From JAFNAG01 sp963824985 (GTDB taxonomy: Bacteria > Acidobacteriota > UBA6911): a stretch of 64,000 nucleotides of DNA. The notes beneath the pieces were generated by a model. It had not been told where the DNA came from, searched no databases, and was given only the letters and a program-made list of their open reading frames with translations. Below, one piece after another: positions 1-9,504 of the stretch; positions within the stretch are counted from its first letter, which is position 1, and the number at the start of each line of letters is the position of its first letter. The stretch is taken from assembly GCA_963824985.1 (NCBI GenBank), contig CAWGRQ010000012.1, forward strand, positions 1 through 64,000. Direction: 5' to 3'. The position numbers were made by a program, and so were the translations under genes.

Positions 1-258
1 GACGCCCGACGCGAAAGGCGCCAGCCTGTTGCAGGACAATCTTCCCCTCCCCGTCGCGACGCCGAACGTCGACGTCGAGTCCTTCAGGGCGGCGCCTGCA
101 CCATCGCTCAGTGGCACAGTGGCGAATGTCCCTCGAATTCGGTGCTCGTCAGCATTCCCTTCCCGAAAGTCGGCGAGTTCGTCTACCACTGCCACATCCT
201 CGAACATGAGGATGGAGGCATGATGGCGCGGATCAAGGTGGTGCCGTCGCCGCAATGA
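1..258 (+). pseudogene. Multicopper oxidase, C-terminal fragment (frameshifted)
   Basis: This is the tail of a copper-dependent oxidase. The last ~50 codons read through VYHCHILEHEDGGMM and end in VPSPQ-stop. The HCHxxxHxxxGM pattern is the type 1/trinuclear copper motif that closes multicopper oxidases of the laccase/CueO type. Upstream, the coding signal sits in another frame (TPDAKGASLLQDNLPLPV), so there is an indel somewhere around 80-110. The window edge removes the rest of the protein. A strong terminator follows the stop. Family assignment is secure from the motif. The exact subfamily and substrate cannot be told from the tail. Together with the next two genes it looks alphaproteobacterial rather than acidobacterial (inference). 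Confidence 0.75.
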
Positions 259-269
259 TACGCGCAAAC

Positions 270-306
270 AAAAACGCGGCTGGCCCTGAAAGCCAGCCGC
301 GTTTTT
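270..306. terminator. Bidirectional intrinsic terminator
   Basis: A 15-base arm (270-284, five A then CGCGGCTGGC) pairs perfectly with 292-306 (GCCAGCCGCG then five T) around a 7-base loop. The A-run on one side and T-run on the other let it serve both the multicopper oxidase fragment on the plus strand and the glycosyltransferase gene converging from the minus strand. Confidence 0.9.
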
Positions 307-330
307 ATTTCTCTTCCGGCGTGTTCCCGC

Positions 331-1634
331 TTACTCGGCCTCGGCGTCAGCGGGCGCCCCGTTCAGCCCCGCCGTTTCCTGCTTCGGCGTGCGCTTGAAG
401 GTCGATTTGCGGCCGCGCAGCGTTTGCAGAATTTTCGCGCCATTGGCGAAAGCGAGATAGATGAAGAGCGGCGGCACGGAGCCCACTGTCCTGGCGTAAT
501 CGACAACCGTTCCCCGCTTGAGCGCCAGATAGGGCGCGAGCGTAATGCCCAGCGCCACCAGCAGCGTCATGACGAAAACCAGCTCGATCAGCCCGTAATA
601 GGGTGCAAGCGACCCATGCAGCAGCGCGCCGATCAGAAAGGCGATGAGGCCGATCGCGGCGGCCGGGAAGAAGATCTGATGCGCGATGAGCGAAATCGCC
701 ATCACGCGCTTGGCGAGCGGCCAGTCCTGTTCCCAGATCGGCAGAATGGTCTTCTGCGCCACCTGCACGAAGCCATTCGACCAGCGCCGCTGCTGGCGGC
801 GGAAGTCGCGGATGCCGTCCGGCACCTGTCCGGGGATCGGCGGCTCGGAGACGAAGAGTTCGTGCCAGCCCTTGAGTTCGGCGCGCACGGTCAGATCGAG
901 GATCCTCGCAGAGCGAATAATCCGACCAGCCGCCGGCGTCCTTGACGGTCGCGCGACGCCAGACGCCGCCGGTGCCGTTGAACTGGAACAGCCAGCCGGC
1001 GAGCGCGCGCGAACGCTGCTCGACCATGTAATGGCCGTCCTGAATGAGCCCCTGCGCGCGCGTGAGCCAGTTGGTCTCGTAATTGAGGAACTCGCAGCGC
1101 GACTGCACGAATCCCGCGCGGGATCGGTGAGAAACAGCGGCACGGTGCGCTTCAGCCAGTTCGTCGGCGGACGGAAGTCCGCGTCGAGCATGGCGATGAA
1201 CGGCTCGCTGGTGAGCGTCAGCCCATGTGCGCAGGCGCCGGCCTTGAAGCCCGAGCGGTCCGTACGCCGCACATGGTCGATGACCGTTCCGTCGGCGCGC
1301 AGCTCCTCGGCCACGGCGGCGGCGCGGGGCGTCTGTTGGTGGAGTTGTCGAGAAGCTGGATGCGTAGCCTGTCCTTCGGCCAGTTCAGCTGGGCGACGCA
1401 GCGCAGCGACTGCTCGGTGACGAGCGGCTCGTTGAAGACCGGAATTTGCAGCAGCACATGCGGCAGTTCGGCGTCGGGGATCGTCGGGGCCTCGGGATCG
1501 CGCGCGCCCCGCAGCCAGTCGTAGAGGAAGCGGCCGATGACGACGAGATAGCCCGTCCCGATTGCCTGACGAGGACGAGGACGCACAGATAGGCGACCGC
1601 GTCGACCAGGAACTGGAAATAGTTCGAGCAGCAA
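331..1634 (-). pseudogene. Family 2 glycosyltransferase (cellulose-synthase-like), frameshifted
   Basis: A membrane processive-type glycosyltransferase, read in pieces from three frames. In order: an N-terminal membrane stretch with LLLELF, then HVLLQIPVFNEP (start of the GT2 fold), FIAMLDADFRPP (DxD), GTGGVWRR, a CED, then QQRRW (the QxxRW acceptor motif), then three or four C-terminal membrane helices. Frame changes fall near 1585, 1330, 1110 and 900. The likely start is a TTG at 1634 with a GAAGAAGGA ribosome site that overlaps the end of the upstream glycosyltransferase, so the two genes form an operon. The sugar donor is presumably UDP- or GDP-linked, and the product is unknown. It may be a true pseudogene or an indel-rich assembly. 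Confidence 0.75.
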
Positions 1635-1639
1635 AAAGG

Positions 1640-2831
1640 TTATCCTTCTTCTTGCGCGGGGGGCGCCGGCCGCGCCGCGACGCGCGCGTGGACTTTGTCC
1701 TTCGCCCAGACCACACGGTTGGTCATCGAGGCGTTCACCCAGACCGCAAGCATCACAACCTCGCGGACAACGAAAACCGCAGGCGCCGCTAAGGATAACT
1801 GCCATCCTTTCGCCATGGAAAGCAATGTCTCCAGCGCGAACCATGACAGAAACGTGGCGGCAAAACCCGCAAAAGCGCTCCAGCCGATCAGCGGCGCGGC
1901 CAGCGCGCCGGCGATAACTGCCGGAAAAGCCTGGCAGATCGGCTCCAGCAGGAAGGACAGAAGCTCGTCGTTGCGCCGGATGACGCTCCAGCGCAATTGC
2001 CGTTGAAAAACGTCCCCGAATTCCCGCGAACCGAGTTCCTGCCGCACCGGCCGGTGCGAAAAAACCGGTCGTGCCGATTTGCCGCATGGCCTTGGCCAAG
2101 GCATTATCCTCGCCCACGGTATGGGAAATGGCGTCGAAGCCGCCGGCGCGGAGGAAATCCGAGCGGCGGAATAGCATGATCTTTCCCACCCCATGCCCCT
2201 GCCCCAGGCAGGAGGCCAGAAACAGCATCCGCGCATGCGGTCCGTTGATGATCCACGCCTCGACATGGGCGGCGAAATTGTCGAGCCTCGCGCAATAGGG
2301 GATCGCGCAGACGAGGCCGACCTCGTCGGCGAGCTGCCGCATGTGCTCCGACAGCGCGTCGGGCTCCAGAAGGACGTTGGCGTCCTTCATCAGGATCACG
2401 TCATGCCTCGCCTGCATGAAAGGCGCAAAGAGATTGTCGACCTTCGGGCTCGCCGCAAAACGCGCCGTCGACAGCAGGACGCGCGATGGGCGCTCCGGAT
2501 AGCGGGCGAAGATCTCGCGCATCTTCTCGACGGCGGGCGAGTTGCGCTTGACGGCGGAAACCGTCACGTCGACCTCGGATGAGCCTGCGCGAAGGCTGAT
2601 TTCCGCGTCGCTCGAAACCTCTTCGAAAGGAGCTTCACGGGCAGTACGAGAGAGACAGGCGGTTGTCCGCTGCGTCCTGCGTCGCGCCGCGATCCGGGGC
2701 TGGAGAATCGTGCTGGCGACCGACCAGACCAGAAGCGCCATCGCCACGACCGAATAGACCGTGGCAGCCGAGCTGAGGACGAGTTCTACGCTCACGCAAC
2801 CTCGCGCGCTTCGTTTCCGGCACTTCGACAT
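1640..2831 (-). pseudogene. GT21-like (ceramide glucosyltransferase-type) glycosyltransferase, frameshifted
   Basis: Resembles the ceramide glucosyltransferase/HpnI-like family, which moves a sugar onto a lipid at the inner membrane. Visible in order: an N-terminal transmembrane helix (VYSVVAMALLVWSVAS), LMKDANVLLEPDAL, GVGKIMLFRRSDFLRAGGF, GEDNAL, then in a second frame FQRQLRWSVIRR (Q/RxxRW motif) and several C-terminal hydrophobic helices. The frame changes at a run of six A at about 2056-2061, a typical homopolymer indel. Its stop at 1640 is followed within a few bases by the next glycosyltransferase. Such genes occur in alphaproteobacteria that make glucosylceramide-type lipids, which fits a different origin from the rest of the window. 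The start is uncertain. Confidence 0.7.
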
Positions 2832-2878
2832 GGAAGCGCCGCATGACGCCGTCGACGAGGCACACGTAGTCCACCTAC

Positions 2879-2989
2879 ACGATTGACGGGACTTATGTGC
2901 GCGGCCCCTCGAAGAAGAGCCTGGCTCAGTACCGTGCCGTTGTGGATAACGGCGTCATCACCGTGATTGAAAAAAATCCCGGATTGTAA
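2879..2989 (+). pseudogene. C-terminal fragment of an unrecognised protein
   Basis: An open stretch of 36 codons ends at TAA 2987-2989 and encodes TIDGTYVRGPSKKSLAQYRA followed by VVDNGVITVIEKNPGL. It has good coding character but no start. A stop lies in frame just upstream (TAG at about 2867), exactly where the glycosyltransferase operon's upstream region ends. I do not recognise the family. It is probably the remaining tail of a gene cut by a join or rearrangement near 2870. Confidence 0.4.
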
Positions 2990-3001
2990 TTGCCCGCCTT
3001 A

Positions 3002-3082
3002 AAAAAAGGGGACATTCCGAATTATTCGCTAATTCCTGGTCCAGAGCCGGGTTGCGCGGAAATTAGGAATGTCCCCTTTTTT
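3002..3082. repeat. GGGGACATTCC palindromic (REP-like) repeat
   Basis: A 17-base arm at 3002-3018 (six A, GGGGACATTCC) is perfectly complementary to 3066-3082 (GGAATGTCCCC, six T). The inner ~47 bases contain further short partial inverted repeats. It is related to the palindrome at 22456-22532. Repeats of this kind are mobilised by REP-associated tyrosine transposases (family knowledge). No such transposase is visible in the window. Confidence 0.7.
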
Positions 3083-3115
3083 GACTTCCTGGTCAGACGC
3101 CATCCGGGAAGTATA

Positions 3116-4874
3116 ATGATAATGATGATGCGAGCCAAAGGTGGTGTAGGCCGGTCGGGATGGGCAGCGCTCTCTCTTTTTGTCGTCGGCTGTGTGCAGC
3201 CGGCGGATCGCCCATTTCAAGGGGATATCAATTTGCGCGCAGCCGATTCCCGGAGTGCGCAGGTTCAATCAGATTCGGAGCAACAGGCCGATTTGATCCG
3301 GAGCATCATTCAGTTTGGCAATCTACCCGATCTGCGCTGGCCGGACTTCGACAAATACCGCAGCCAACTCACGCAATTTTATGAAGCCCGCCAATACGCT
3401 CTTGCCTGGGTCAGGGAGGGACGCACGACCCTCCAGGCGCGGGGCGTCATTCAGGCGCTCCAAAATGCCGAATCCAGAGGCCTGAATGCCGAGGACTACG
3501 ATGGCCCCCGTTGGGAGGATCGGCTGGCCAGGATCGATCAGTCCAATCCTGCGCCCGGAGCGGAGATGCTGGCGCGCTTCGATTCTCGAGGTGACAATTT
3601 CGGTGATGCGTTTTGTTTCCGATGTTCACCTCGGCCGGCTCAATCCACGCAGTTTCCATTCCAGCTTCAACCTTGGCCCCGCGAAGTACGATCTCGTGCA
3701 ATTCCTGCGGCAGCGACTCATGGATGCCGAGGATGTGAATGCCGTTCTCGAAAGTGTCGAACCTCCGTTTCCGGAATACCGGCGCGTGCGGACGACGCTA
3801 GCCACGTATCTCCGCCTGGCCCGGGGGGACAGCGGCGAGCAGCTCCCCGTACCCGCAGAGTCCCTGCGGGTCGGCGATACATACCCGGGACTCAGCCGGC
3901 TGGGCAACCTGCTCAGGCTTTTCGGCGATCTCCCCGCGGATGCATCCGTGGCTGAAGCAACCGGCATTTACAGTTCGGCCATGGCTGAGGCGGTGAAGAG
4001 TTTCCAGGGGCGGCACGGCCTGGATGTGGACGGCCGATTGGGACCTGCTACCCTGGAACAACTCAACACGCCTTTGAGCTGGCGCGTGCAGCAACTCGTG
4101 CTGGCTCTGGAACGATGGCGCTGGGTACCCCACGAATTCGACGAGCCGCCGATCATCGTCAACATCCCGGAGTTCCGGCTCCATGCCTGGGACGAGAGGG
4201 GGCAGGGCGCACTCTCAATGAAAGTGGTGGTCGGCAAGGCCTATCGCAGCGAAACGCCGGTTTTCGCCAAGGAGATGAAATATGTGATCTTCCGACCCTA
4301 CTGGAATGTCCCGACCAGCATTCAAATCCGTGAGCTGGTGCCCAAGATCCGGAAAGATCCGGACTACTTGACCAAGCAAGGCTATGAAGTGACGGACGGG
4401 CAGGGAGCGGTCGTGAGCGATGGGCCGGTTTCGGTCGAAATGCTTGCCGACCTTCGCCGCAGCCGACTTCTGATCCGGCAGAAGCCAGGATCAAAGAACG
4501 CCCTGGGACTCGCGAAATTCATGTTCCCGAACGAGTTTGATGTCTATCTTCACGGCACGCCGGAGACGGAGCTGTTTTCCCGGTCGAGGCGTGACTTCAG
4601 CCACGGCTGCATTCGCGTTGAGGACCCCGTGAAGCTGGCGGTGTGGGTTCTTCGGAAGAATCCGGATTGGTCCGAGGCTCGCATACTGGCAGCCATGCAC
4701 GGTGATCGGACGGTCCAGGTGAACCTTCTGGATCCCAGTCTGGTGCTGATTCTATACACGACGGCAGTGGTCGGGGAAGACGGCAAGGTACAGTTTTTCC
4801 GGGATATCTATGGCTACGATGCGGCGATGGCGACGGTTATCGCCGGGGGGTACCCGTACACGGGACGCGAATAG
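3116..4874 (+). pseudogene. L,D-transpeptidase (YcbB-like, YkuD domain), one frameshift
   Basis: Cross-links peptidoglycan stems or anchors proteins to them, acting outside the inner membrane. The start region has ATGs at 3116-3128. A lipoprotein signal follows (ALSLFVVGC then QPADRP, lipobox Cys). Then come an N-terminal scaffold domain, a peptidoglycan-binding domain (AMAEAVKSFQGRHGLDVDGR, then LGPATLEQLN), and the YkuD domain with HGTPETELF followed by DFSHGCIRVEDP. This is the catalytic H-x(n)-SHGCxR motif with its Cys nucleophile. One extra T near 3584 (GATTCTC) splits the reading between two frames; removing it joins them cleanly (LARFD then LEVTISVM). The gene converges on a DUF882 peptidase, another cell-wall protein. 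Confidence 0.85.
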
Positions 4875-4898
4875 GGAATTTCGCCGCAAATGATGGCG

Positions 4899-5456
4899 CT
4901 ACCAGCTGCGCACCCGGCCGATGTCGACGTGAATGAAGTCGGAAGCGGCATAGTAGCCGACGCCCCCCCGATGAAGCTCGAGGGCGGCATCGCGCAGCAC
5001 TGATGTCTTCACCCCCGGCATGCGGATGTCGATGGCCAAAGCATCCATGTGCAGACTATGTTCCGCGATTCCCGAAGACGATTGCCGCAGCTGCGCATTA
5101 CTATCCGGACTGCGATAGCCGCAGATGACCTCAAAGACATCATCCGGCCGGCCCACCAGGGCTGCCAGGTCCGCGAGCAGGTCGAAGAGGCGAGGGTCAA
5201 AATGAAGAATATCGCCGTTGCGGTGGTCGCGCAGGTGGTAATCGAGCTGGGTGAGCGCGTCATCGATATAGATATCTCCCCGCCGATAGACGATGTCAAT
5301 CGATTCACCAGTGTGGGTGTGATGCAGCCGCAGTCGATATTCTCTAAGTGGCGCCGAATCGGCCGCCTCGTTCTCCGGCAGGGGAACGGCAAACAATGAT
5401 GCGGCCAGTACCAGGCATCCTGCGATCATGCATGCCGCTGATGCGGTGACTTTCAA
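4899..5456 (-). CDS. DUF882/M15-type exported peptidase
   Basis: 185 residues, similar to the YcbK/DUF882 family related to D-Ala-D-Ala carboxypeptidases of the M15 fold, so probably a periplasmic peptidoglycan-trimming or binding protein. A signal peptide is seen (ACMIAGCLVLAASLFAV). Conserved elements are VICGYRSPDSNAQLR, SLHMDALAIDIR (His and Asp zinc ligands) and DFIHVDIGRVRSW at the end (last His ligand). The start is a TTG with AAGGAG ten bases upstream; an ATG nine codons in is the alternative. The gene lies tail to tail with the L,D-transpeptidase, 24 bases apart, consistent with a small cell-wall locus. Confidence 0.85.
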   Translation of the reverse strand: MKVTASAACMIAGCLVLAASLFAVPLPENEAADSAPLREYRLRLHHTHTGESIDIVYRRGDIYIDDALTQLDYHLRDHRNGDILHFDPRLFDLLADLAALVGRPDDVFEVICGYRSPDSNAQLRQSSSGIAEHSLHMDALAIDIRMPGVKTSVLRDAALELHRGGVGYYAASDFIHVDIGRVRSW

Positions 5457-5604
5457 TATCTGAGCGCTCCTTCGTTACCAGGGTGATTCCCGAACCCGGT
5501 TGTGAAACCCGGGGAAATTGGGCGCGATCATATCGCAGCATGGTAATAAAGGGAAGCGGTATTCGTACGGTCCCGGCGGGACCCGCACATCCGGCGTAAC
5601 ACCA

Positions 5605-8343
5605 TTAAAAACTGTATTTAACGGCGATTTCGATCTCCCGGGCGCGATCGGCACCGAAGATTTTCCCAAAACTCGAGGTTCCCATCGTGACGTTCGGGTT
5701 GTCGAAGTTCGTGTGATTGAAGGCGTTGAACAGCTGCACACGCAACTCGAACATATTGCCATCACGACTTACCTGGGTTCGCTTGATGAAGCTGATATCC
5801 CACCGGCGCTGGCCGGGACCGGTCAGGATATTCCTGCCGCAATTGCCGAAGCCGTACTCGGGAGGGGTGACAAACGCCCCGGTGTCAAACCATCGATCGA
5901 TGGTACGCTCGGAGTCCGGCAGCACTCCCGAGGCGATCCGGTCGGGGCGATCACCCCGGACGCCGTCATTGTTGAAATCGCCCGGCATCTTCGGGTTGCC
6001 GATATCCCCGCTCTGATAGGATGTGATCCCCGAAATCCGCCAGCCCTCAAACAGGCTCCGGAACCTGCCGGCCCAGGCGGTAGAGATCAGTTGATTGCGG
6101 CCGATCGGCAGGTCCAGGATGTAGATCAGGTCGAACTGGTGAACCGGTGAACCGGTCGGCGCCCATTCGGAAGCCAGATTCCTCGGGTTGTTCGGGTCGC
6201 TCGACCCGATCGAGCTGAATGAACGATTGAACTCATAACCCGCTTCGAGTGAGAAAGAGTGAGAGAGCTGCTTGGTCAAACTTGCGCTGAAAGTGCTGCT
6301 GGCGGCGGAGCCCCCGGAGGTGAGAATGCTGAATCGGCCGTAATTCGGGTTGGGCCTGCGGTCCTGCAGCGAACCTGGACCCGGAGCGGGTACATTGGCG
6401 ACAATGAAGCGGTCAGAGCCGTTGGTTCGGCTTCCGGAATAAGCGATTTCCAGGTTCCAGCGCGGAATGATTTCGTTCTGCAGTGAAATCTGCCACCGGT
6501 GCTCCTGGGCGTTTCTCATGTGGGGCTCGGCCCCTTGGATCCTCAATTCCACCGGGACTGCGGTCTCGAAGGGATTGCTGAGACTGAGTTCAGGCTCGTC
6601 TCCCGACGCCTGCGCCCTTTCGGTGTAATAGACGGGATAGCTCCGTCCCAATACCTGGAAGGATTCGTCCATATCACGCGAATCATGATCCAGCTCATAG
6701 GAAGCCCTTATCACCAGGCGGTTGTCGCCGCGCGGACTGTACGCCAACCCGATTTCCGGCGCCCAGTCGTTCCGGTCAGGGTACACTGCCCAGCCGCTCT
6801 TGAGCCCGGCCAGACCGGCACGTTCCGCCTCCGGGCTTCCCATGCGCACGATTTTGCCATCCAGCGGCGGATCAAAAAGGAGGGGAGCGAACGTGTAAAC
6901 ATTATCATGTGTGGAATGGGCGAAAGGGTTGTAGTCATAGGCCAGGGAGGCCGAGATGCTCAGTTTCGGATTCACCTTCCACTGGTCGGCAATATACGCG
7001 CGCATGCTGGTACGGCGCACATCGGCCCGGTCCGAACCAACGCCGCGCTCCGCCAGGTTCGGGATTCCCAGCAGGAAATCGGCAAAGGCGTCCCCCGTGT
7101 AATCGCCGTCCAGCGCGAAGCTGCCGCGGCGCAATCCGCCGGTGCGATCGTTGTTGATCTGGCCTTTCTGGATTTCCCCCCCGAATTCAAACTCGTGGTT
7201 TTTCCAAACATGGGTGAAGTCAAGTTCCAGGCTATATTCGTTCAGAAAGGATGTGGTCGGCGAATCCCCAGACCCGATGGATGCGTATCCCGCGAGCTCA
7301 AAATCCGGATACCCCTCATCGAGATCATCAAGCGTGCTGATTCCGCCAATGCCGAGGGATGCCAGCAGCCCTCGGGCGCCCGCCTGCGGCGCGAGCTCGG
7401 TTTGCGCCTCCCGGTCGAAACGGGCTTGCAGGGAAGCCATGAGGTTGGAACTGAAATCGCGCACATAGTCGATCGAAACGCTCTGCTCCCGACCGCGTGA
7501 AGTCAGGCCGAAGGCAGGCAGTGGATTGACCTCGAAGCCGTTGTTGTTTCTCAGGCTGTAGTTGGCAAACAGCTTCGAGTCCTCGCCGAGGTTCCAGTCG
7601 ATTTGCGCGGTAATCGTGTCCTGGTTATTGATCTCGGGCTGGTTGTTCACGAAATTCCGGTCCGGGTCATTCCGGTTGGGGTCCGGCATCGTGGCCAGCA
7701 TCCTGACCGCGGCCGGGTGGAACATCGATTCGGGTATTTTGTTGTTGAGAAACGGCATTCCGGTCCACGGATTGACCAGCGGAAAGTCGAGGCTGCTGAA
7801 ATCCCCGGCCTTCATCTCACCGGTGGGGACATGCGAGAGTATCGTGGACCCTTGATTGATGCGCAGCCCGTCGTAGGTGCCGAAAAGCGTGATCTTCGGC
7901 GTGACGAAAAACCCCAGACTGCCGCCGAACTGGTTCCTCTTGTACTCGGGGAGCTTTTTACCGACCGGATCGAAGAAGTTGCGCGCATCGAAATTGTCGT
8001 TGCGGTGGTATTCGTACACTGATCCGTAAAGTCGGGCCCTTTTCCGGGCGGTGAACGGATTCATGATCACCTGGATCGGCTTGGACCCCTTGTCCTGGAA
8101 CCCTGCGAGCCGTTTGCTCAGGTCGACTTCGAACCGGTCGATGATCAGGAGTCGCGGGTCCTTTTGGGGGTCGGTGGCCGACTGGGCCTCTCCGGGCTTC
8201 TGCCGATCTCCGGCGAAACCCGACTGAGCGTTCTCCTGAAATGCGGGCGCCGGCATTGCAGCCGCAGCCCAGCCGCAGGCAGACGCCAGGAGAACGGATG
8301 TGAACATAATAACGCAGCGAACGTTGAATTGAAGAACCACCAT
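5605..8343 (-). CDS. Oar-like TonB-dependent-receptor-type outer-membrane barrel, no plug seen
   Basis: 912 residues. An outer-membrane beta-barrel of the Oar/carboxypeptidase-regulatory-like family, common in Acidobacteriota. Start ATG at 8343 is chosen over 8358 because AGGGG lies five bases before it. A signal peptide ends around AAAAMPAPAFQ. The barrel begins early: RARLYGSVYEYHRNDNFD at about residue 110, then YKRNQFGGSLGFFVTPK, GTYDGLR and a final strand ending in AVKYSF with C-terminal Phe. Typical members carry an N-terminal CarboxypepD_reg domain and a TonB plug before this point, and neither is recognisable here. The gene before it (stop 8367) is 23 bases upstream, so the two are probably co-transcribed. 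Ligand unknown. Confidence 0.85.
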   Translation of the reverse strand: MVVLQFNVRCVIMFTSVLLASACGWAAAAMPAPAFQENAQSGFAGDRQKPGEAQSATDPQKDPRLLIIDRFEVDLSKRLAGFQDKGSKPIQVIMNPFTARKRARLYGSVYEYHRNDNFDARNFFDPVGKKLPEYKRNQFGGSLGFFVTPKITLFGTYDGLRINQGSTILSHVPTGEMKAGDFSSLDFPLVNPWTGMPFLNNKIPESMFHPAAVRMLATMPDPNRNDPDRNFVNNQPEINNQDTITAQIDWNLGEDSKLFANYSLRNNNGFEVNPLPAFGLTSRGREQSVSIDYVRDFSSNLMASLQARFDREAQTELAPQAGARGLLASLGIGGISTLDDLDEGYPDFELAGYASIGSGDSPTTSFLNEYSLELDFTHVWKNHEFEFGGEIQKGQINNDRTGGLRRGSFALDGDYTGDAFADFLLGIPNLAERGVGSDRADVRRTSMRAYIADQWKVNPKLSISASLAYDYNPFAHSTHDNVYTFAPLLFDPPLDGKIVRMGSPEAERAGLAGLKSGWAVYPDRNDWAPEIGLAYSPRGDNRLVIRASYELDHDSRDMDESFQVLGRSYPVYYTERAQASGDEPELSLSNPFETAVPVELRIQGAEPHMRNAQEHRWQISLQNEIIPRWNLEIAYSGSRTNGSDRFIVANVPAPGPGSLQDRRPNPNYGRFSILTSGGSAASSTFSASLTKQLSHSFSLEAGYEFNRSFSSIGSSDPNNPRNLASEWAPTGSPVHQFDLIYILDLPIGRNQLISTAWAGRFRSLFEGWRISGITSYQSGDIGNPKMPGDFNNDGVRGDRPDRIASGVLPDSERTIDRWFDTGAFVTPPEYGFGNCGRNILTGPGQRRWDISFIKRTQVSRDGNMFELRVQLFNAFNHTNFDNPNVTMGTSSFGKIFGADRAREIEIAVKYSF

Positions 8344-8366
8344 CGGATCCCCTGGCACGCTATGGA

Positions 8367-9044
8367 CTAAAAGACAACCCGGCCGTTGACGACCATGTCC
8401 TTGACGGAGAATCGCGTCCGCAGGCGAGGGCTGGCCGCCGGTACATCTAGCAGCTCGAAAGTGATGAATTTGCTCGCCGGAGAAACCAGCGGAGTGCCCC
8501 CGACCCGGCGGGGAAAGACAAACTTGGCGCCCATCCCCTCATCGCGCGGAGTAAAATAGGTGTGGATTGGTACTTGCGAAAACTCCTCCGTCGACAGAAA
8601 AGCCTTGTTTCTCAGGGTCTCCGGAGTCTGCCGCTCAAAAAAGCGGCGCACGTCGCTTTCTTCGTTCGGATCATTGGAGCGGAAACTGACAGCCACCACG
8701 ATCCACTCGTCGAATTCCGGCAGCAGATCGGTCGCGGCATATTCGTCGAACCTGAGCTTATCAGCCGGCTCCAGCCCGTCATACCCGTATTGAATCTGCT
8801 GGATGCGCATGAGCGCTTCCCGGATGGGCCGTGCGGAAAAAAAACGCACATAGAAAGTGTTGAAAATCTCCTTCTCCCCCGACACACCGCTCCCCACCCC
8901 GCTGATGACACGGGTGTAGGTCTCCTGCCGCGCCCAGGGGGATGAATTCATGAGCTGAACCGCCTGATCCACCGTCCGCCTGGGTGGTGTTTCCTGGTCT
9001 GCGGCGGCCGCGGCCCAGACCGCGATCCACAACAGCCCGATCAT
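8367..9044 (-). CDS. Exported conserved hypothetical protein
   Basis: About 225 residues from ATG 9044 (MIGLLWIAVWAAAAADQ, a short Sec signal). An ATG at 9086 would add 14 residues, and neither start has a strong ribosome site. The mature part includes VDQAVQLMNSSPWARQETYT, FYVRFFSARPIREALMRIQQ, FDEWIVVAVSF and a basic C-terminus ending VNGRVVF. Similar proteins recur in Acidobacteriota, often as multiple paralogues, with no assigned function. No catalytic motif is visible. It sits directly before the Oar-like barrel gene and may contribute to the same envelope function. Confidence 0.75.
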   Translation of the reverse strand: MIGLLWIAVWAAAAADQETPPRRTVDQAVQLMNSSPWARQETYTRVISGVGSGVSGEKEIFNTFYVRFFSARPIREALMRIQQIQYGYDGLEPADKLRFDEYAATDLLPEFDEWIVVAVSFRSNDPNEESDVRRFFERQTPETLRNKAFLSTEEFSQVPIHTYFTPRDEGMGAKFVFPRRVGGTPLVSPASKFITFELLDVPAASPRLRTRFSVKDMVVNGRVVF

Positions 9045-9349
9045 GGTTTTTGCTTTCACTACCCGCTCCGATTCTCTTTGAATCATCTGTGCCATCGGCG
9101 AAAGCCAGAGCGCCGATCGGCCTTTGCGCAGACGGCATGAGATATTTGCCGCCGTCGCCACAAGCGTAGGGGAGGGCAGATGAGAAAATAATGAGAACGC
9201 CGGCGCTGCCAGCGCCGTTGCCATCCGGGATCGCCTGCCGATACCGAGCACAGGGTCCTTGCTATTAAACCACAGAATTCCCGCGATGCGATAAATCAAT
9301 GCCCGATTTTTTGTCTTCACGGGATGAGCCGCGCCACAGCGCGCTTCCA

Positions 9350-9472
9350 GGACACGGAAGAACGCGGGCAGGGCTCCTGCGCCGGCCTGATCTGGACTGT
9401 GCATGAAAAAACGTCTGCAAGACATTTCAGGACACGGAAGAACACGGATCGGTTCCGTGTTCTTCCGTGTCC
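9350..9472. repeat. GGACACGG-type hairpin repeat
   Basis: The stretch between the exported protein and the kinase gene (9087-9504) contains no gene. It holds a perfect 19-base inverted repeat, 9430-9448 against 9454-9472 (GGACACGGAAGAACACGGA and its complement, 5-base loop), with a partial direct copy at 9350-9367. Related sequence is at 11991-12056, about 46863 and about 57890. The hairpin lies downstream of the histidine kinase stop and could also stop transcription, although no T-run follows. Confidence 0.75.
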
Positions 9473-9504
9473 GCTGATTTGCGGCCCACTCTTCACGAAA
9501 AAGG

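Noticed and set aside
6499..7500. A 333-codon plus-strand frame inside the outer-membrane barrel gene
   Set aside because: Antisense shadow with repetitive His/Arg/Gln composition and no domain.
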